Source of the DNA: Vibrio sp. RE86
GTDB taxonomy: Bacteria; Pseudomonadota; Gammaproteobacteria; Enterobacterales; Vibrionaceae
Length of the DNA: 64,000 bases
Reading direction: 5' to 3'
Assembly: GCF_013114545.1 (NCBI RefSeq)
Contig: NZ_VTXI01000024.1
Coordinates: 1 to 64,000, forward strand
In this document: piece by piece, positions 7,906 through 17,044 of the stretch
Position numbering within the stretch: position 1 is the first letter of the stretch
Layout of the letters: the number at the start of each line of letters is the position of its first letter
Notes under the pieces: generated by a model
Database searches by the model: none
The model's input: the letters and a program-made list of their open reading frames with translations, nothing else
Told to the model about the DNA's origin: nothing
Translations under genes and position numbers: made by a program

Positions 7906-8874
7906 TTATGATGCAACGTTATCAAAATAACCTTCTAACGCCTCAAGTTGCAGCTCAGCTGCGTCGATTGCGTTGAAGGTACGGCGAAACTCACTCGCTT
8001 GTTCATGTTCTTTTAAGTACCAGCCTACGTGCTTACGCGCGATTCGCGGACCTAGATACTCTCCATAAAAATCATGCAGAGCATTCACATGACCAAGCAG
8101 GATGTCTTTCACTTCCGAGTACGGAAGATCAGGCATCGTGGTGCCGTTTTCCAAAAAGTGTTGGATTTCCTGAAAAATCCACGGACGACCTTGGGCAGGG
8201 CGTCCAATCATTAAAGCGTCTGCCCCAGTGTACTCTAGGACAAATTTTGCTTTCTCTGGGCTATCGATATCACCGTTAGCAATAACCGGAATAGAGATCG
8301 CTTCCTTGACCGCTTTAATGCTGTCGTATTCGGCCTCACCTTTGTACATACAGGCTTTGGTTCGCCCGTGTAAGGCTAAAGCTTGTATGCCGCAGTCTTC
8401 GGCTAACTTAGCGATTTGGACACAGTTTTTATTATCTGTATCCCAGCCAGTACGAGTCTTTAGTGTCACAGGGACATCCACTGCATTCACAACAGCCTTT
8501 AGAATATCTTCAATGATATTTGGGTACTGAAGTAGTGCAGAGCCCGCTAGCTTCTTATTCACTTTCTTTGCTGGACAACCCATGTTGATGTCGATGATTT
8601 GCGCACCGTTTTCAACACTAAACTGAGCAGCGTCGGCCATAAGCTGTGGGTCGGCTCCCGCAATTTGTACAGAACGAATGCCCGATTCGCCTTCATGTAC
8701 CATGCGTTGCTTCGACTTTGACGTTTTCCATAGTTTTGGATTTGACGACATCATTTCACTGACGGCCATACCAGCACCATAGCGGAGACACAACTCACGG
8801 AACGGTCTATCAGTCACACCTGCCATAGGGGCAACGATGAGATTATTCTTAAGTTGGTGGTTTCCGATTTTCAA
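7906..8874 (-). CDS. dusB: tRNA-dihydrouridine synthase B
   Basis: A 322-residue FMN-dependent enzyme that reduces uridine to dihydrouridine in tRNA. The N-terminal TIM barrel carries 'APMAGVTDRPFRELC', 'DINMGCPAKKV' (catalytic Cys in GCP) and 'MIGRPAQGRPW'. Length matches E. coli DusB. The likely start codon is TTG at 8874, since the protein aligns with family members from exactly there (MKIGNHQLKNNLIVAPMAG) and no ATG is available nearby. It is first in the operon with fis, as in enterics. Confidence 0.95.
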   Translation of the reverse strand: MKIGNHQLKNNLIVAPMAGVTDRPFRELCLRYGAGMAVSEMMSSNPKLWKTSKSKQRMVHEGESGIRSVQIAGADPQLMADAAQFSVENGAQIIDINMGCPAKKVNKKLAGSALLQYPNIIEDILKAVVNAVDVPVTLKTRTGWDTDNKNCVQIAKLAEDCGIQALALHGRTKACMYKGEAEYDSIKAVKEAISIPVIANGDIDSPEKAKFVLEYTGADALMIGRPAQGRPWIFQEIQHFLENGTTMPDLPYSEVKDILLGHVNALHDFYGEYLGPRIARKHVGWYLKEHEQASEFRRTFNAIDAAELQLEALEGYFDNVAS

Positions 8875-8909
8875 AACGTCTTCACAGTTCTAACCGAGCA
8901 AGGGCGCGC

Positions 8910-8937
8910 ATTTTACGCATTTTTTAGCGCTGTGAAA
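8910..8937 (-). promoter_or_regulatory. dusB-fis promoter with GC-rich discriminator
   Basis: On the minus strand TTTCAC (8932-8937), 16 bases, then TAAAAT (8910-8915), followed by GCGCGCCC. The stretch AAAAAATGCGTAAAAT and the GC discriminator closely resemble the E. coli fis promoter as I recall it, where such a discriminator confers growth-rate and ppGpp control. Confidence 0.7.
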
Positions 8938-9013
8938 AGACTAATATTTGAGCATTTACAAATTGTTTTCGCAAAATGCCCAAAAATCAGTCAATTATCT
9001 CGCAAAGTCTTGT

Positions 9014-9901
9014 CTAGCCTTGCTTGCGACCAGAGATGCGACACCATTCACTTTGCTCTTTGATAGGATCAATGTGAAGCTCATCACGGTAATAGTTGGC
9101 AACATCTTCTGCTTGAGTATCTAAAACACCAGACATAGCTAAAGCGCCATTTGGCTTAACCAGTGATTTAATAATTGAAGAGAGCTCGCGTAAAGGGCCT
9201 GCCAAAATATTCGCAACAACGACATCAGCGATTAGGCCTTCAGGTTGCTTTTGAGGTAGGAATACTTCTAACTGTTCAGCGACGCCATTGCGTTCAGCGT
9301 TATCTTTTGAGGCAATCAGTGCTTGAGGATCAATGTCGATCCCGATGACTTTTTCTGCGCCTAGTTTGATCGCAGCGATCGCAAGGATGCCAGAGCCACA
9401 ACCAAAGTCGATAACGGTTTTTCCTGACAGGTCTAGGCCTTCAAGCCATTCTAAACACAGTGCTGTTGTTGGGTGAGTACCTGTACCGAAAGCGAGGCCA
9501 GGATCCAGCATTACGTTGACCGCGTCTGGTTCAGGGATTTCACGCCAGCTTGGGCAAATCCAAAGACGTTCACCGAACTTCATTGGGTGGAAGTTATCCA
9601 TCCATTCACGTTCCCAATCTTTGTCTTCAAGCTGTTCAACTTTGTAAGCGAAACCTTCAGGAAGCAGATTACTTAGTTTGGTCTGCTCGATAATAAAGTT
9701 GGTGTCTGCTTCTGCGTCATAAAGCGCGAGGATATCAGTATCACCCCACAAGCGCGTTTCACCAGGTAACGGCTCAAATACAGGGGTATCGTGCGCATCT
9801 AAAAAGGTGACAGACAGTGCGCCAGTTTCTTCCATTAACATATCGCCGATCTGTTCAGCGTTATCATTGGTCGCGTTGAGTTTGATTTGAATCCAAGGCA
9901 T
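9014..9901 (-). CDS. prmA: Ribosomal protein L11 methyltransferase
   Basis: A 295-residue SAM-dependent methyltransferase that trimethylates L11. The N-terminal ~55 residues form the substrate-recognition domain. The catalytic domain has 'DPGLAFGTGTHPTT', motif I 'VIDFGCGSGILAIAA' and 'VVANILAGPL'. Length matches E. coli PrmA (293). It lies upstream of dusB-fis on the same strand, separated by 139 bases holding the fis promoter. Confidence 0.97.
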   Translation of the reverse strand: MPWIQIKLNATNDNAEQIGDMLMEETGALSVTFLDAHDTPVFEPLPGETRLWGDTDILALYDAEADTNFIIEQTKLSNLLPEGFAYKVEQLEDKDWEREWMDNFHPMKFGERLWICPSWREIPEPDAVNVMLDPGLAFGTGTHPTTALCLEWLEGLDLSGKTVIDFGCGSGILAIAAIKLGAEKVIGIDIDPQALIASKDNAERNGVAEQLEVFLPQKQPEGLIADVVVANILAGPLRELSSIIKSLVKPNGALAMSGVLDTQAEDVANYYRDELHIDPIKEQSEWCRISGRKQG

Positions 9902-10002
9902 GAGTATGAGCTCTTTACATTGATTGATGTGATTTGGCGCAGAGTTTAGCAGGTTTTAAGGTTATTTACCCACCAATTACATCATTCACATTAGGATCCC
10001 AA

Positions 10003-10030
10003 AAGCCCGCCGAATAGAGTCGGTGGGCTT
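10003..10030 (-). terminator. Terminator of the DUF4397 gene
   Basis: Inverted repeat AAGCCCGCCGA (10003-10013) with TCGGTGGGCTT (10020-10030); on the minus strand it ends in four Ts. Confidence 0.75.
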
Positions 10031-10051
10031 GCTCAACGATAGTATGAAGAG

Positions 10052-11416
10052 TTAATCATCGAGGCTAAGTGCTCCTACGCCTGACCCTGTACTAGGGTCA
10101 TCAACCGCGACAAGTGTCGTGATTGAGCCACCAGTGAGGTTGAGTAGTACAGGACCGACTGCAATGACACTGCTGTTGTTGGCTGGCGTAATCATGACAT
10201 AAACATCGCTTGGGCTGATAGGTAGTAGCCCAGTGTCAGCCTCATAGACAATATCTTCTAGAATCACATCATCGTTACTTGGAGTTGCATCGGCACTAAC
10301 ATAAATATCGACAGTGCCAGCAAGGGTAGAGGCATGAATTGCTCTCAATTTTGCTTCTGTGGTGACTCTGCGTACATCGTCTTCCACAACATAGAGTTTG
10401 TCATTGCTGAGTCCATCGCCCAAATCACCTATCGCGATCGCGGTATATGTGGTGTTCGCCGCTAAGTCAGTGGTAAGAGCAAGGTCGGCAACAAAAGTAG
10501 AGGTCCCTGTTTGTGCCACTGTAAACGCCGTAGAGCCAGCGTCTAATGCTAGGTAATCGGTTTGAGCTTTAAACGTGAGGTTTTCAAGTGGACTTGAAGC
10601 TGCGGGGGCAACGCCATCGACGTAAACATCTACTCCTGGTGCATCAGAGATACCATGCACAACGCGAATGTCAGCGCCGCTGTTAACGTCCTGAACGACA
10701 AGGGAAGAATCACCAGTGTCGATCAATAGGGTTACAGGAGAAGCGCCCGCTGAAGTATTATCGGTTGCTGCGACGAACCAATCCGCACCGGCAGGGACGC
10801 TTACCGTACCTGAGTCAAAGAACACAGTAGTTGAATCATTTGGATCGGTGATTCTGACTTGATAGTCGCCGTCCGCGACATCAACGGCGGAGGTAACACC
10901 TAAATAGGAAACGTCGTCAGCGAAGGGTGAAGCCAGAGAGAGCTCGGCTCCCGGAGCGGTGATAAACACATCGACGGTCGGCGCATCTGGTGCGGAGTGC
11001 ATGACTTGGACTCGAGCTTGGCTCGGAGATACATCTTCGCGAGAACTAAGTTGCGGACCAAACCCCTTACCATCAGAACCGTCAGAGCTCACTTTACCTG
11101 TCGCAACGAGGTTGTATTCGTCGGTGTTGGCAAAGTTGAAATCGGCAGGACCAATTACGGTTGACGTTGAACCGTCGGCGAGAATCGCGTCGACTTGAAT
11201 CGAGCGTGTCCCTGCTTTAACGCGCAGAGCACCGGAACTTTGTTGATAATCAACGCCGCTGAGTACAGTCTTGCCATCAACCAACACGTTGACCTTTGGC
11301 GCATCAGGCGCGGCATGATAAACGCGGAGCTGTGAATAGGTCAAAGAGTCGGAGTTACAGGCAACAAGTGTGCCTCCAATAAGTGTTGCTGCAATGGTTT
11401 TGTGGATGAGGTGCAT
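10052..11416 (-). CDS. DUF4397 repeat-containing lipoprotein
   Basis: 454 residues. A lipoprotein signal (MHLIHKTIAATLIGGTLVAC) ends in the lipobox LVAC, so envelope anchoring is expected. The mature part is four tandem copies of a roughly 90-110 residue beta-rich unit, starting near residues 28, 134, 248 and 352. Each begins with a form of 'RVYHAAPDAPKVNVLVDG'; the fourth is the most degenerate ('RAIHASTLAGTVDIYVSAD'). It is low in Cys and rich in Asp, Ser, Thr and Val, as surface proteins often are. Function is unknown. It stands alone, with its own terminator. Confidence 0.85.
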   Translation of the reverse strand: MHLIHKTIAATLIGGTLVACNSDSLTYSQLRVYHAAPDAPKVNVLVDGKTVLSGVDYQQSSGALRVKAGTRSIQVDAILADGSTSTVIGPADFNFANTDEYNLVATGKVSSDGSDGKGFGPQLSSREDVSPSQARVQVMHSAPDAPTVDVFITAPGAELSLASPFADDVSYLGVTSAVDVADGDYQVRITDPNDSTTVFFDSGTVSVPAGADWFVAATDNTSAGASPVTLLIDTGDSSLVVQDVNSGADIRVVHGISDAPGVDVYVDGVAPAASSPLENLTFKAQTDYLALDAGSTAFTVAQTGTSTFVADLALTTDLAANTTYTAIAIGDLGDGLSNDKLYVVEDDVRRVTTEAKLRAIHASTLAGTVDIYVSADATPSNDDVILEDIVYEADTGLLPISPSDVYVMITPANNSSVIAVGPVLLNLTGGSITTLVAVDDPSTGSGVGALSLDD

Positions 11417-11568
11417 GACGAGATTCCTTGTCGAGTAATTTCACTCTCAGGTACGCCTGCTTTGTAAGATGGATCAGATATAAAAAAGGGGATGTTTGGC
11501 CGTTAAATCTAAAATCATCGATTTAAATTAACTAAAACAAAAGTTTAATTTGATAGAAGTGATAATAA

Positions 11569-11594
11569 AAAATGCCCACCGAAGTGAGCATTTT
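11569..11594 (-). terminator. accBC terminator
   Basis: AAAATGC (11569-11575) pairs with GCATTTT (11588-11594) and an inner CAC/GTG, just after accC. On the minus strand it runs into a T-rich stretch. Confidence 0.75.
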
Positions 11595-11620
11595 GAATCA
11601 ATTTGAGTGCAATCGTAAAA

Positions 11621-12964
11621 TTATTGCAGACCCAGTTTCTTCTCTAGGTAGTGGATATTTGCTCCACCGTGCTGGAAGTTTTCATCGTTCATAATCGACT
11701 CTTGAAGAGATACGTTCACTTTGATGCCTTCAACAATCATTTCACCTAGAGCATTCTTCATACGAGCAATCGCTACGTCACGGTTCTCACCGAATGTGAT
11801 CAGCTTACCGATCATTGAATCGTAGTGAGGTGGTACTGTGTAGCCCGTGTAGATGTGAGATTCCCAACGTACGCCCATGCCGCCTGGTGCGTGGAAACGT
11901 TCGATCTTACCTGGTGAAGGTAGGAAGCGCTCAGGATCTTCCGCGTTGATACGACACTCAATCGCATGGCCGCGGATCTTGATGTCATCTTGCGTGAACG
12001 ACAGTGGCTGACCTGCTGCAACACGAAGCTGCTCTTTGATTAGGTCAACGCCAGTTACCATCTCTGTTACTGGGTGTTCTACCTGAATACGCGTATTCAT
12101 TTCGATGAAGTAGAATTCGCCGTTTTCGTATAGGAACTCAAACGTACCTGCGCCGCGGTAACCGATCTCTAGACATGCACGTGTACAACGTTCACCGATG
12201 TACTTACGCATCTCTTCAGTGATACCTGGTGCTGGAGCTTCTTCTACAACTTTTTGGTGACGACGCTGCATTGAACAGTCACGCTCACCTAAGTGAATAG
12301 CGCCGCCTTGGCCGTCAGCAATAACTTGAACTTCAACGTGACGAGGGTTTTCAAGGAATTTTTCCATGTAAACCATGTCGTTGTTGAATGCTGCTTTCGC
12401 TTCTGCACGTGTCATAGCGATAGCTTCAACGAGCTCACCTTCGCTACGTACAACACGCATACCACGACCGCCGCCACCACCAGATGCTTTGATGATTACA
12501 GGGTAGCCAATGCGCTTAGCGTGTGCTTTGTTTGCTTGAGCGTCATCGTCAAGAGGACCGTCAGAACCAGGTACACATGGTACGCCTGCTTTCTTCATCG
12601 CCGTGATCGCAGAAACTTTGTCACCCATCATGCGGATAGTGTCTGCTTTAGGGCCAACAAAGATGAAACCGCTGCGCTCAACTTGCTCAGCAAAATCTGC
12701 ATTTTCAGATAGGAAGCCGTAGCCTGGGTGGATAGCCACTGCACCTGTTACTTCCGCCGCTGAAATAATGCGAGGGATGTTTAGGTAGCTGTCGATACCA
12801 CGAGCAGGACCGATACAGATAGCTTCGTCTGCAAGCAGTACGTGTTTTAGGTCACGGTCAGCTGTTGAGTGAACAGCAACTGTTTTGATGCCCAATTCTT
12901 TACATGCGCGAAGGATACGAAGTGCGATTTCACCTCGGTTCGCGATGACTAATTTATCTAGCAT
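11621..12964 (-). CDS. accC: Acetyl-CoA carboxylase, biotin carboxylase subunit
   Basis: 447 residues. It carboxylates the biotin on AccB with ATP and bicarbonate, the first half of malonyl-CoA formation for fatty acid synthesis. ATP-grasp features are intact: 'MLDKLVIANRGEIALRILRA', the Gly-rich loop 'KASGGGGGRGMRVV', 'EMNTRIQVEHPVTE' and 'RINAEDP'. Length matches E. coli AccC (449). It lies 15 bases after accB and is co-transcribed with it. Confidence 0.98.
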   Translation of the reverse strand: MLDKLVIANRGEIALRILRACKELGIKTVAVHSTADRDLKHVLLADEAICIGPARGIDSYLNIPRIISAAEVTGAVAIHPGYGFLSENADFAEQVERSGFIFVGPKADTIRMMGDKVSAITAMKKAGVPCVPGSDGPLDDDAQANKAHAKRIGYPVIIKASGGGGGRGMRVVRSEGELVEAIAMTRAEAKAAFNNDMVYMEKFLENPRHVEVQVIADGQGGAIHLGERDCSMQRRHQKVVEEAPAPGITEEMRKYIGERCTRACLEIGYRGAGTFEFLYENGEFYFIEMNTRIQVEHPVTEMVTGVDLIKEQLRVAAGQPLSFTQDDIKIRGHAIECRINAEDPERFLPSPGKIERFHAPGGMGVRWESHIYTGYTVPPHYDSMIGKLITFGENRDVAIARMKNALGEMIVEGIKVNVSLQESIMNDENFQHGGANIHYLEKKLGLQ

Positions 12965-12979
12965 AAGAGAGAGCCTCTA

Positions 12980-13441
12980 TTATTCGATAACAACAAGTGG
13001 CTGGTCGAATTCAACTGGTTGGCCGTCTTCAACTAGGATAGCTGTTACAACACCAGACTTGTCAGCTTCGATTTGGTTCATCATCTTCATTGCTTCAACG
13101 ATACATAGAGTGTCGCCAGCGTTAACGCTTTGACCAACCTCTACGAATGATTTCGCGTCTGGGCTTGGAGAACGGTAGAAAGTACCTACCATTGGAGAAA
13201 GAACTTGGTGACCCGCAGGTGCTGCTGGTGCCGCCGCTTCAGCTGCTGCAGGAGCAGGTGCCGCCGCTGCTGCAGGTGCCGCTACAGGAGCAGGTGCTGC
13301 TGCGTATTGAACTGGTGCTACAGGAGCCGCAGTACCGTTACGGCTGATGCGTACCGACTCTTCACCTTCAGAGATTTCTAGCTCAGCAATGCCAGACTCT
13401 TCTACTAACTCGATAAGCTTCTTGATTTTACGGATATCCAT
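12980..13441 (-). CDS. accB: Biotin carboxyl carrier protein of acetyl-CoA carboxylase
   Basis: 153 residues. Residues 1-35 form the N-terminal dimerisation part. An Ala/Pro-rich flexible linker spans about 37-75. The biotinyl domain contains 'EAMKMMN' with the biotinylated Lys at position 119, 34 residues from the end as in E. coli. It is the carrier for AccC and carboxyltransferase AccAD, which are encoded elsewhere. An AG-rich leader precedes the start. Confidence 0.98.
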   Translation of the reverse strand: MDIRKIKKLIELVEESGIAELEISEGEESVRISRNGTAAPVAPVQYAAAPAPVAAPAAAAAPAPAAAEAAAPAAPAGHQVLSPMVGTFYRSPSPDAKSFVEVGQSVNAGDTLCIVEAMKMMNQIEADKSGVVTAILVEDGQPVEFDQPLVVIE

Positions 13442-13501
13442 CTTTTCTTTCTCTTTTATCTTGTGAATAAGACAGCTCCTAATGAGCTGCAGAGTGTTTG
13501 A

Positions 13502-13951
13502 CTACTTTGCCTGCAGTTTTTTGATCGCTGCAGACAGAGCGAATTCGTAGCCTTGTGCACCTAAACCACAAATGACGCCCTCAGCCTTATCCGAAAGATA
13601 AGAGTGGTGACGGAAGGGTTCACGAGCGTGCACATTGGACAAATGTACTTCGATAAATGGGATTGCAACGCCAAGTAGGGCATCTCTTAGTGCCACACTA
13701 GTATGCGTAAATGCTGCCGGGTTGATGATAATGAAATCGACATTGCCGAACGCAGCATGGATCGCTTCAATCAATTCATATTCACGATTGGATTGCAGGT
13801 GTTGTAGCTCAATTCCCGCTTCGTTTGCTTGTTGGGTCAATGTCTCGACAATCTGCGGTAAGGTGGACGAACCGTAATGCGCGGGTTCGCGAAGACCTAA
13901 CAGGTTTAGATTTGGACCATTTAGAACAAGAATGCGTGATTTTGCTGTCAT
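13502..13951 (-). CDS. aroQ: Type II 3-dehydroquinate dehydratase
   Basis: A 149-residue dodecameric-type enzyme for the third shikimate step (3-dehydroquinate to 3-dehydroshikimate). The signature 'VLNGPNLNLLGLREPAHYG' holds the catalytic Tyr; 'NPAAFTHTSVALRDAL' and 'EVHLSNVHAREPFRHHS' are also typical. It lies 60 bases upstream of accB on the same strand, so it may share transcripts with accBC. A weak 6-bp hairpin lies in that spacer. Confidence 0.97.
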   Translation of the reverse strand: MTAKSRILVLNGPNLNLLGLREPAHYGSSTLPQIVETLTQQANEAGIELQHLQSNREYELIEAIHAAFGNVDFIIINPAAFTHTSVALRDALLGVAIPFIEVHLSNVHAREPFRHHSYLSDKAEGVICGLGAQGYEFALSAAIKKLQAK

Positions 13952-14254
13952 TATGCTGCCATCTTCCTACTTCATGATATGAACTGGAATTATCCCATAA
14001 TATTCTTGATTCAGAGCGAATGTTTTACAAAAAACAGGCTGAATCTTTAAGATTGCTCCAGATTATAGCTAATTCAGCGCAAATCGCAGCAATTTACTGG
14101 TCTAATCTCCCAGTTTGAAACGGAAAATTTGTTACACAGCTAACATTTTTTGACCAATTGAGAGTAGCTAAAGGTAGGTACTTTGGACGGTAAATAGAAA
14201 AAGCCGCCACATTGTGACGGCTTTACAGCGTTTAAAACGGGGTGTAATGATTGA
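13952..14254. other. Intergenic region between aroQ and acs
   Basis: These 303 bases hold no gene. The left part must contain the aroQ(-accBC) promoter on the minus strand, which I cannot pinpoint. The right end holds the acs terminator. Confidence 0.5.
14201..14225 (-). terminator. acs terminator
   Basis: AAAGCCG (14201-14207) pairs with CGGCTTT (14219-14225), with inner pairs; on the minus strand it is followed by TTTTTC. Confidence 0.8.
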
Positions 14255-16204
14255 TTAAGCTAACTCTGCTTTTTCAGCAATCAGCTTATCAACGACGCTT
14301 GGATCAGCCAGTGTTGAAGTATCACCTAAGTTGCTGGTATCGCCCGTTGCGATCTTACGCAGGATACGGCGCATGATCTTACCTGAACGAGTTTTTGGTA
14401 GAGAGTCCGTCCAGTGCAGAACATCTGGTGTTGCGATTGGGCCAATCTCTTTTCGTACCCAGTTCTTCACTTCAGCATGAAGTTCAGCGCTTGGGAATTC
14501 GCCATCATTCAGCGTAATGTACGCGTAAATCGCTTGGCCTTTGATATCATGAGGGATGCCAACAATCGCCGCTTCGGCAATCTTATCGTGTGCAACCAGT
14601 GCCGATTCAATTTCAGCAGTACCCATACGGTGGCCAGATACGTTTAGTACGTCATCAACACGGCCGGTGATCCAGTAGTAACCATCTTCATCACGACGAG
14701 CACCATCACTAGTGAAGTACATACCTTTAAACGTCGAGAAATAAGTCTGCTCAAAGCGCTCATGGTCACCATAAACAGTACGCATTTGACCTGGCCAAGA
14801 GTCTAGGATAACAAGGTTACCGTCAGTCGCGCCTTCAATGATATTACCCATGTTATCAACTAGGGCTGGCTGAACACCGAAGAATGGGCGGGTCGCTGAG
14901 CCTGGTTTAAGATCTGTTGCGCCTGGAAGTGGAGCAATCAAGATACCGCCAGTTTCCGTTTGCCACCATGTATCAACAATTGGTGAGTTCTCATTACCGA
15001 TGGTTTTGTAGTACCACTCCCAAGCTTCTGGGTTAATTGGTTCACCTACCGAGCCCATGATGCGTAGGCTGCTACGAGAGGTATTTTCTACAGCTTCATT
15101 ACCTTTTGCCATTAATGCACGAATAGCCGTTGGAGCAGTGTAGAGGATATTGACTTGGTGCTTATCCACTACTTGGCTCATGCGGTTGGTGCTTGGGTAG
15201 TTAGGTACACCTTCAAATAGAATCGTCTTCGCACCATTAGCAAGAGGGCCATAGATTAGGTAAGTGTGGCCAGTAATCCAGCCCACATCGGCGGTACACC
15301 AGAAGGTTTCACCAGGTTGGTAATCGAATACGTATTTGAACGTCATAGCAGCGTAGACTAAGTAACCACCTGTGGTGTGTAGTACGCCTTTTGGCTTACC
15401 AGTAGAGCCAGAAGTGTAAAGGATGAAGAGTGGATCTTCAGCGTTCATCTCTTCTGGTGGGCAGTCTGAAGAAACGTTAGCAGTTGCTTCATGCCACCAC
15501 ACATCACGATGCTCATGCCAATCAATATCACCGCCAGTACGTTTCATGACGATGACTTTTTCGATGGTCTTCACTTCAGGGTTAGTCAATGCTTCATCAA
15601 CGTTTTTCTTCAGCGGAACTGCACGGCCACCACGTACACCTTCGTCAGCAGTAATCACGACTTTAGCGTCTGAATCGATGATTCGGCCTGAAAGTGCTTC
15701 CGGTGAGAAGCCACCGAATACAACAGTATGTACCGCACCAATGCGGGTACAAGCCAGCATAGCTACAGCGGCTTCGGTGACCATAGGCATATAAAGGCAA
15801 ACCACATCGCCTTTGCGAACGCCTTGTTCTTTTAGAGCATTCGAAAACTCACACACTTCTTTGTGCAGTTCTTTAAATGTCAGTGTTGCGTCGTCATTGG
15901 GATCGTCACCTTCCCAAATAATCGCAACTTCGTCACCACGTTCGGCAAGGTGGCGGTCAATACAGTTTGCTGACACGTTGAGCGTACCGTCTTCAAACCA
16001 ACGGATATCAACGTGACCAGTATCGAAAGAGGTGTTCTTAACTTGAGTGAAAGGTTTCATCCAGTCGACAATCTTGCCGTGTTCACTCCAAAAGCCGATA
16101 GGATCAGTCACAGACTGCTGGTACATGGCTTGGTAAGTATCGTTATCCGCGTGTGTGTTCTTTTTGATGTTCTCTTTTACCGGATAAATATGGGCTTCAC
16201 TCAT
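14255..16204 (-). CDS. acs: Acetyl-coenzyme A synthetase
   Basis: 649 residues. It converts acetate, ATP and CoA to acetyl-CoA via acetyl-AMP and scavenges low acetate. The adenylate-forming motif 'YTSGSTGKPKG' is intact, as is the C-terminal 'PKTRSGKIMRR', whose Lys is residue 609, the acetylation-control site in Salmonella Acs. A strong AAGGAGA stands before ATG. The gene heads a cluster with the exonuclease, DUF294, MFS and CrbS-like genes. In V. cholerae the CrbS/CrbR system activates acs, so the same control is inferred here. Confidence 0.98.
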   Translation of the reverse strand: MSEAHIYPVKENIKKNTHADNDTYQAMYQQSVTDPIGFWSEHGKIVDWMKPFTQVKNTSFDTGHVDIRWFEDGTLNVSANCIDRHLAERGDEVAIIWEGDDPNDDATLTFKELHKEVCEFSNALKEQGVRKGDVVCLYMPMVTEAAVAMLACTRIGAVHTVVFGGFSPEALSGRIIDSDAKVVITADEGVRGGRAVPLKKNVDEALTNPEVKTIEKVIVMKRTGGDIDWHEHRDVWWHEATANVSSDCPPEEMNAEDPLFILYTSGSTGKPKGVLHTTGGYLVYAAMTFKYVFDYQPGETFWCTADVGWITGHTYLIYGPLANGAKTILFEGVPNYPSTNRMSQVVDKHQVNILYTAPTAIRALMAKGNEAVENTSRSSLRIMGSVGEPINPEAWEWYYKTIGNENSPIVDTWWQTETGGILIAPLPGATDLKPGSATRPFFGVQPALVDNMGNIIEGATDGNLVILDSWPGQMRTVYGDHERFEQTYFSTFKGMYFTSDGARRDEDGYYWITGRVDDVLNVSGHRMGTAEIESALVAHDKIAEAAIVGIPHDIKGQAIYAYITLNDGEFPSAELHAEVKNWVRKEIGPIATPDVLHWTDSLPKTRSGKIMRRILRKIATGDTSNLGDTSTLADPSVVDKLIAEKAELA

Positions 16205-16402
16205 TGCTTATCTCCTTGTGCTCCATCCGACATGAATTGAGCAAGTGTCCGTTTAAAACAACTAACGTTGTACAAAATCCCTGTACCTGTAACTTTCAAT
16301 CACGGGCGTTGATTCGACAATTAGACTTTAGGATGAGAGAGGGGAATCTGCTTAAATATTAGGGCGATATGTTTGAAATTGAGAGTTAGATCTAAGCTTG
16401 GT

Positions 16403-17035
16403 CTAACGGTTGTAGGGCAGATTTAGACTAGGAAGATCACCTTTTGTCAGTCGAACAAAGACCAGTGCGGCTGAAATGGCGTCTTGGAGTGCATCGTGCT
16501 TGTTCTGCATTGGCAGGTCAAGGTGCTTACAAATCGCATCTAAACTTAGGTCGAAATACGCATTCGGCAGGTGCCTTTCCAACTTGTCATGATAGATTTG
16601 GCTGACCTCGATTAAGGGGTTCGGTAACGGAAAGCCGAGCTGTTTGCGGCAGGCAAGGTCGAGGATTTTTTTGTCATAGCGGATGTGATAGCCGACTAAA
16701 GGGCGATTGCCGATAAAGTCTAACAACTGGATGAGCGCTTGCTTTTCATCTATGCCATCCACTAAGTCTTGATGACGAATATGATGGATTTTGACTGATC
16801 CAGAATCCAGTGATTGCGGGGCTCTTAGTCTTACTTCAAAAGGCTTACTGGTGATAATGCGATTGTCGATAATTTTGGTTGCAGCAATAGTCACAAGCTC
16901 CGCTCGGTTAGGGTCTAAACTGGTGGTTTCGCAGTCTAGCGAAACATATTCACCTTTTGTCACCGTCGCAAACAGTGCCTGATAGGGCGATCCTTTGAGT
17001 TTGTAATGCCAATAGCGGCGTTGTATCCAGTTCAT
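16403..17035 (-). CDS. DnaQ-like 3'-5' exonuclease (DEDDh family)
   Basis: 210 residues. Exo I is 'VSLDCETTSL' (Asp34, Glu36). Exo II is near 'LVGYHIRYDKKILDLACRK'. Exo III is 'NKHDALQDAISA', giving the His and last Asp. Such enzymes remove nucleotides from DNA or RNA 3' ends. It is shorter than DNA polymerase III epsilon and lacks its C-terminal polymerase-binding tail. The upstream neighbour, the DUF294 gene, is on the same strand only 9 bases away, so the two are co-expressed and probably act together. The substrate is unknown. Confidence 0.88.
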   Translation of the reverse strand: MNWIQRRYWHYKLKGSPYQALFATVTKGEYVSLDCETTSLDPNRAELVTIAATKIIDNRIITSKPFEVRLRAPQSLDSGSVKIHHIRHQDLVDGIDEKQALIQLLDFIGNRPLVGYHIRYDKKILDLACRKQLGFPLPNPLIEVSQIYHDKLERHLPNAYFDLSLDAICKHLDLPMQNKHDALQDAISAALVFVRLTKGDLPSLNLPYNR

Positions 17036-17044
17036 ACCGCAGCC

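Noticed and set aside
8228..8530. Antisense open frames of 100 codons and more across dusB, purD, accC and pilQ
   Set aside because: They are antisense to conserved enzymes and reflect codon bias, not genes.
16205..16402. Repeated TGTAC in the acs upstream region as a CrbR site
   Set aside because: I do not know a CrbR consensus, and the repeat is short and AT-flanked; it cannot be told from chance.
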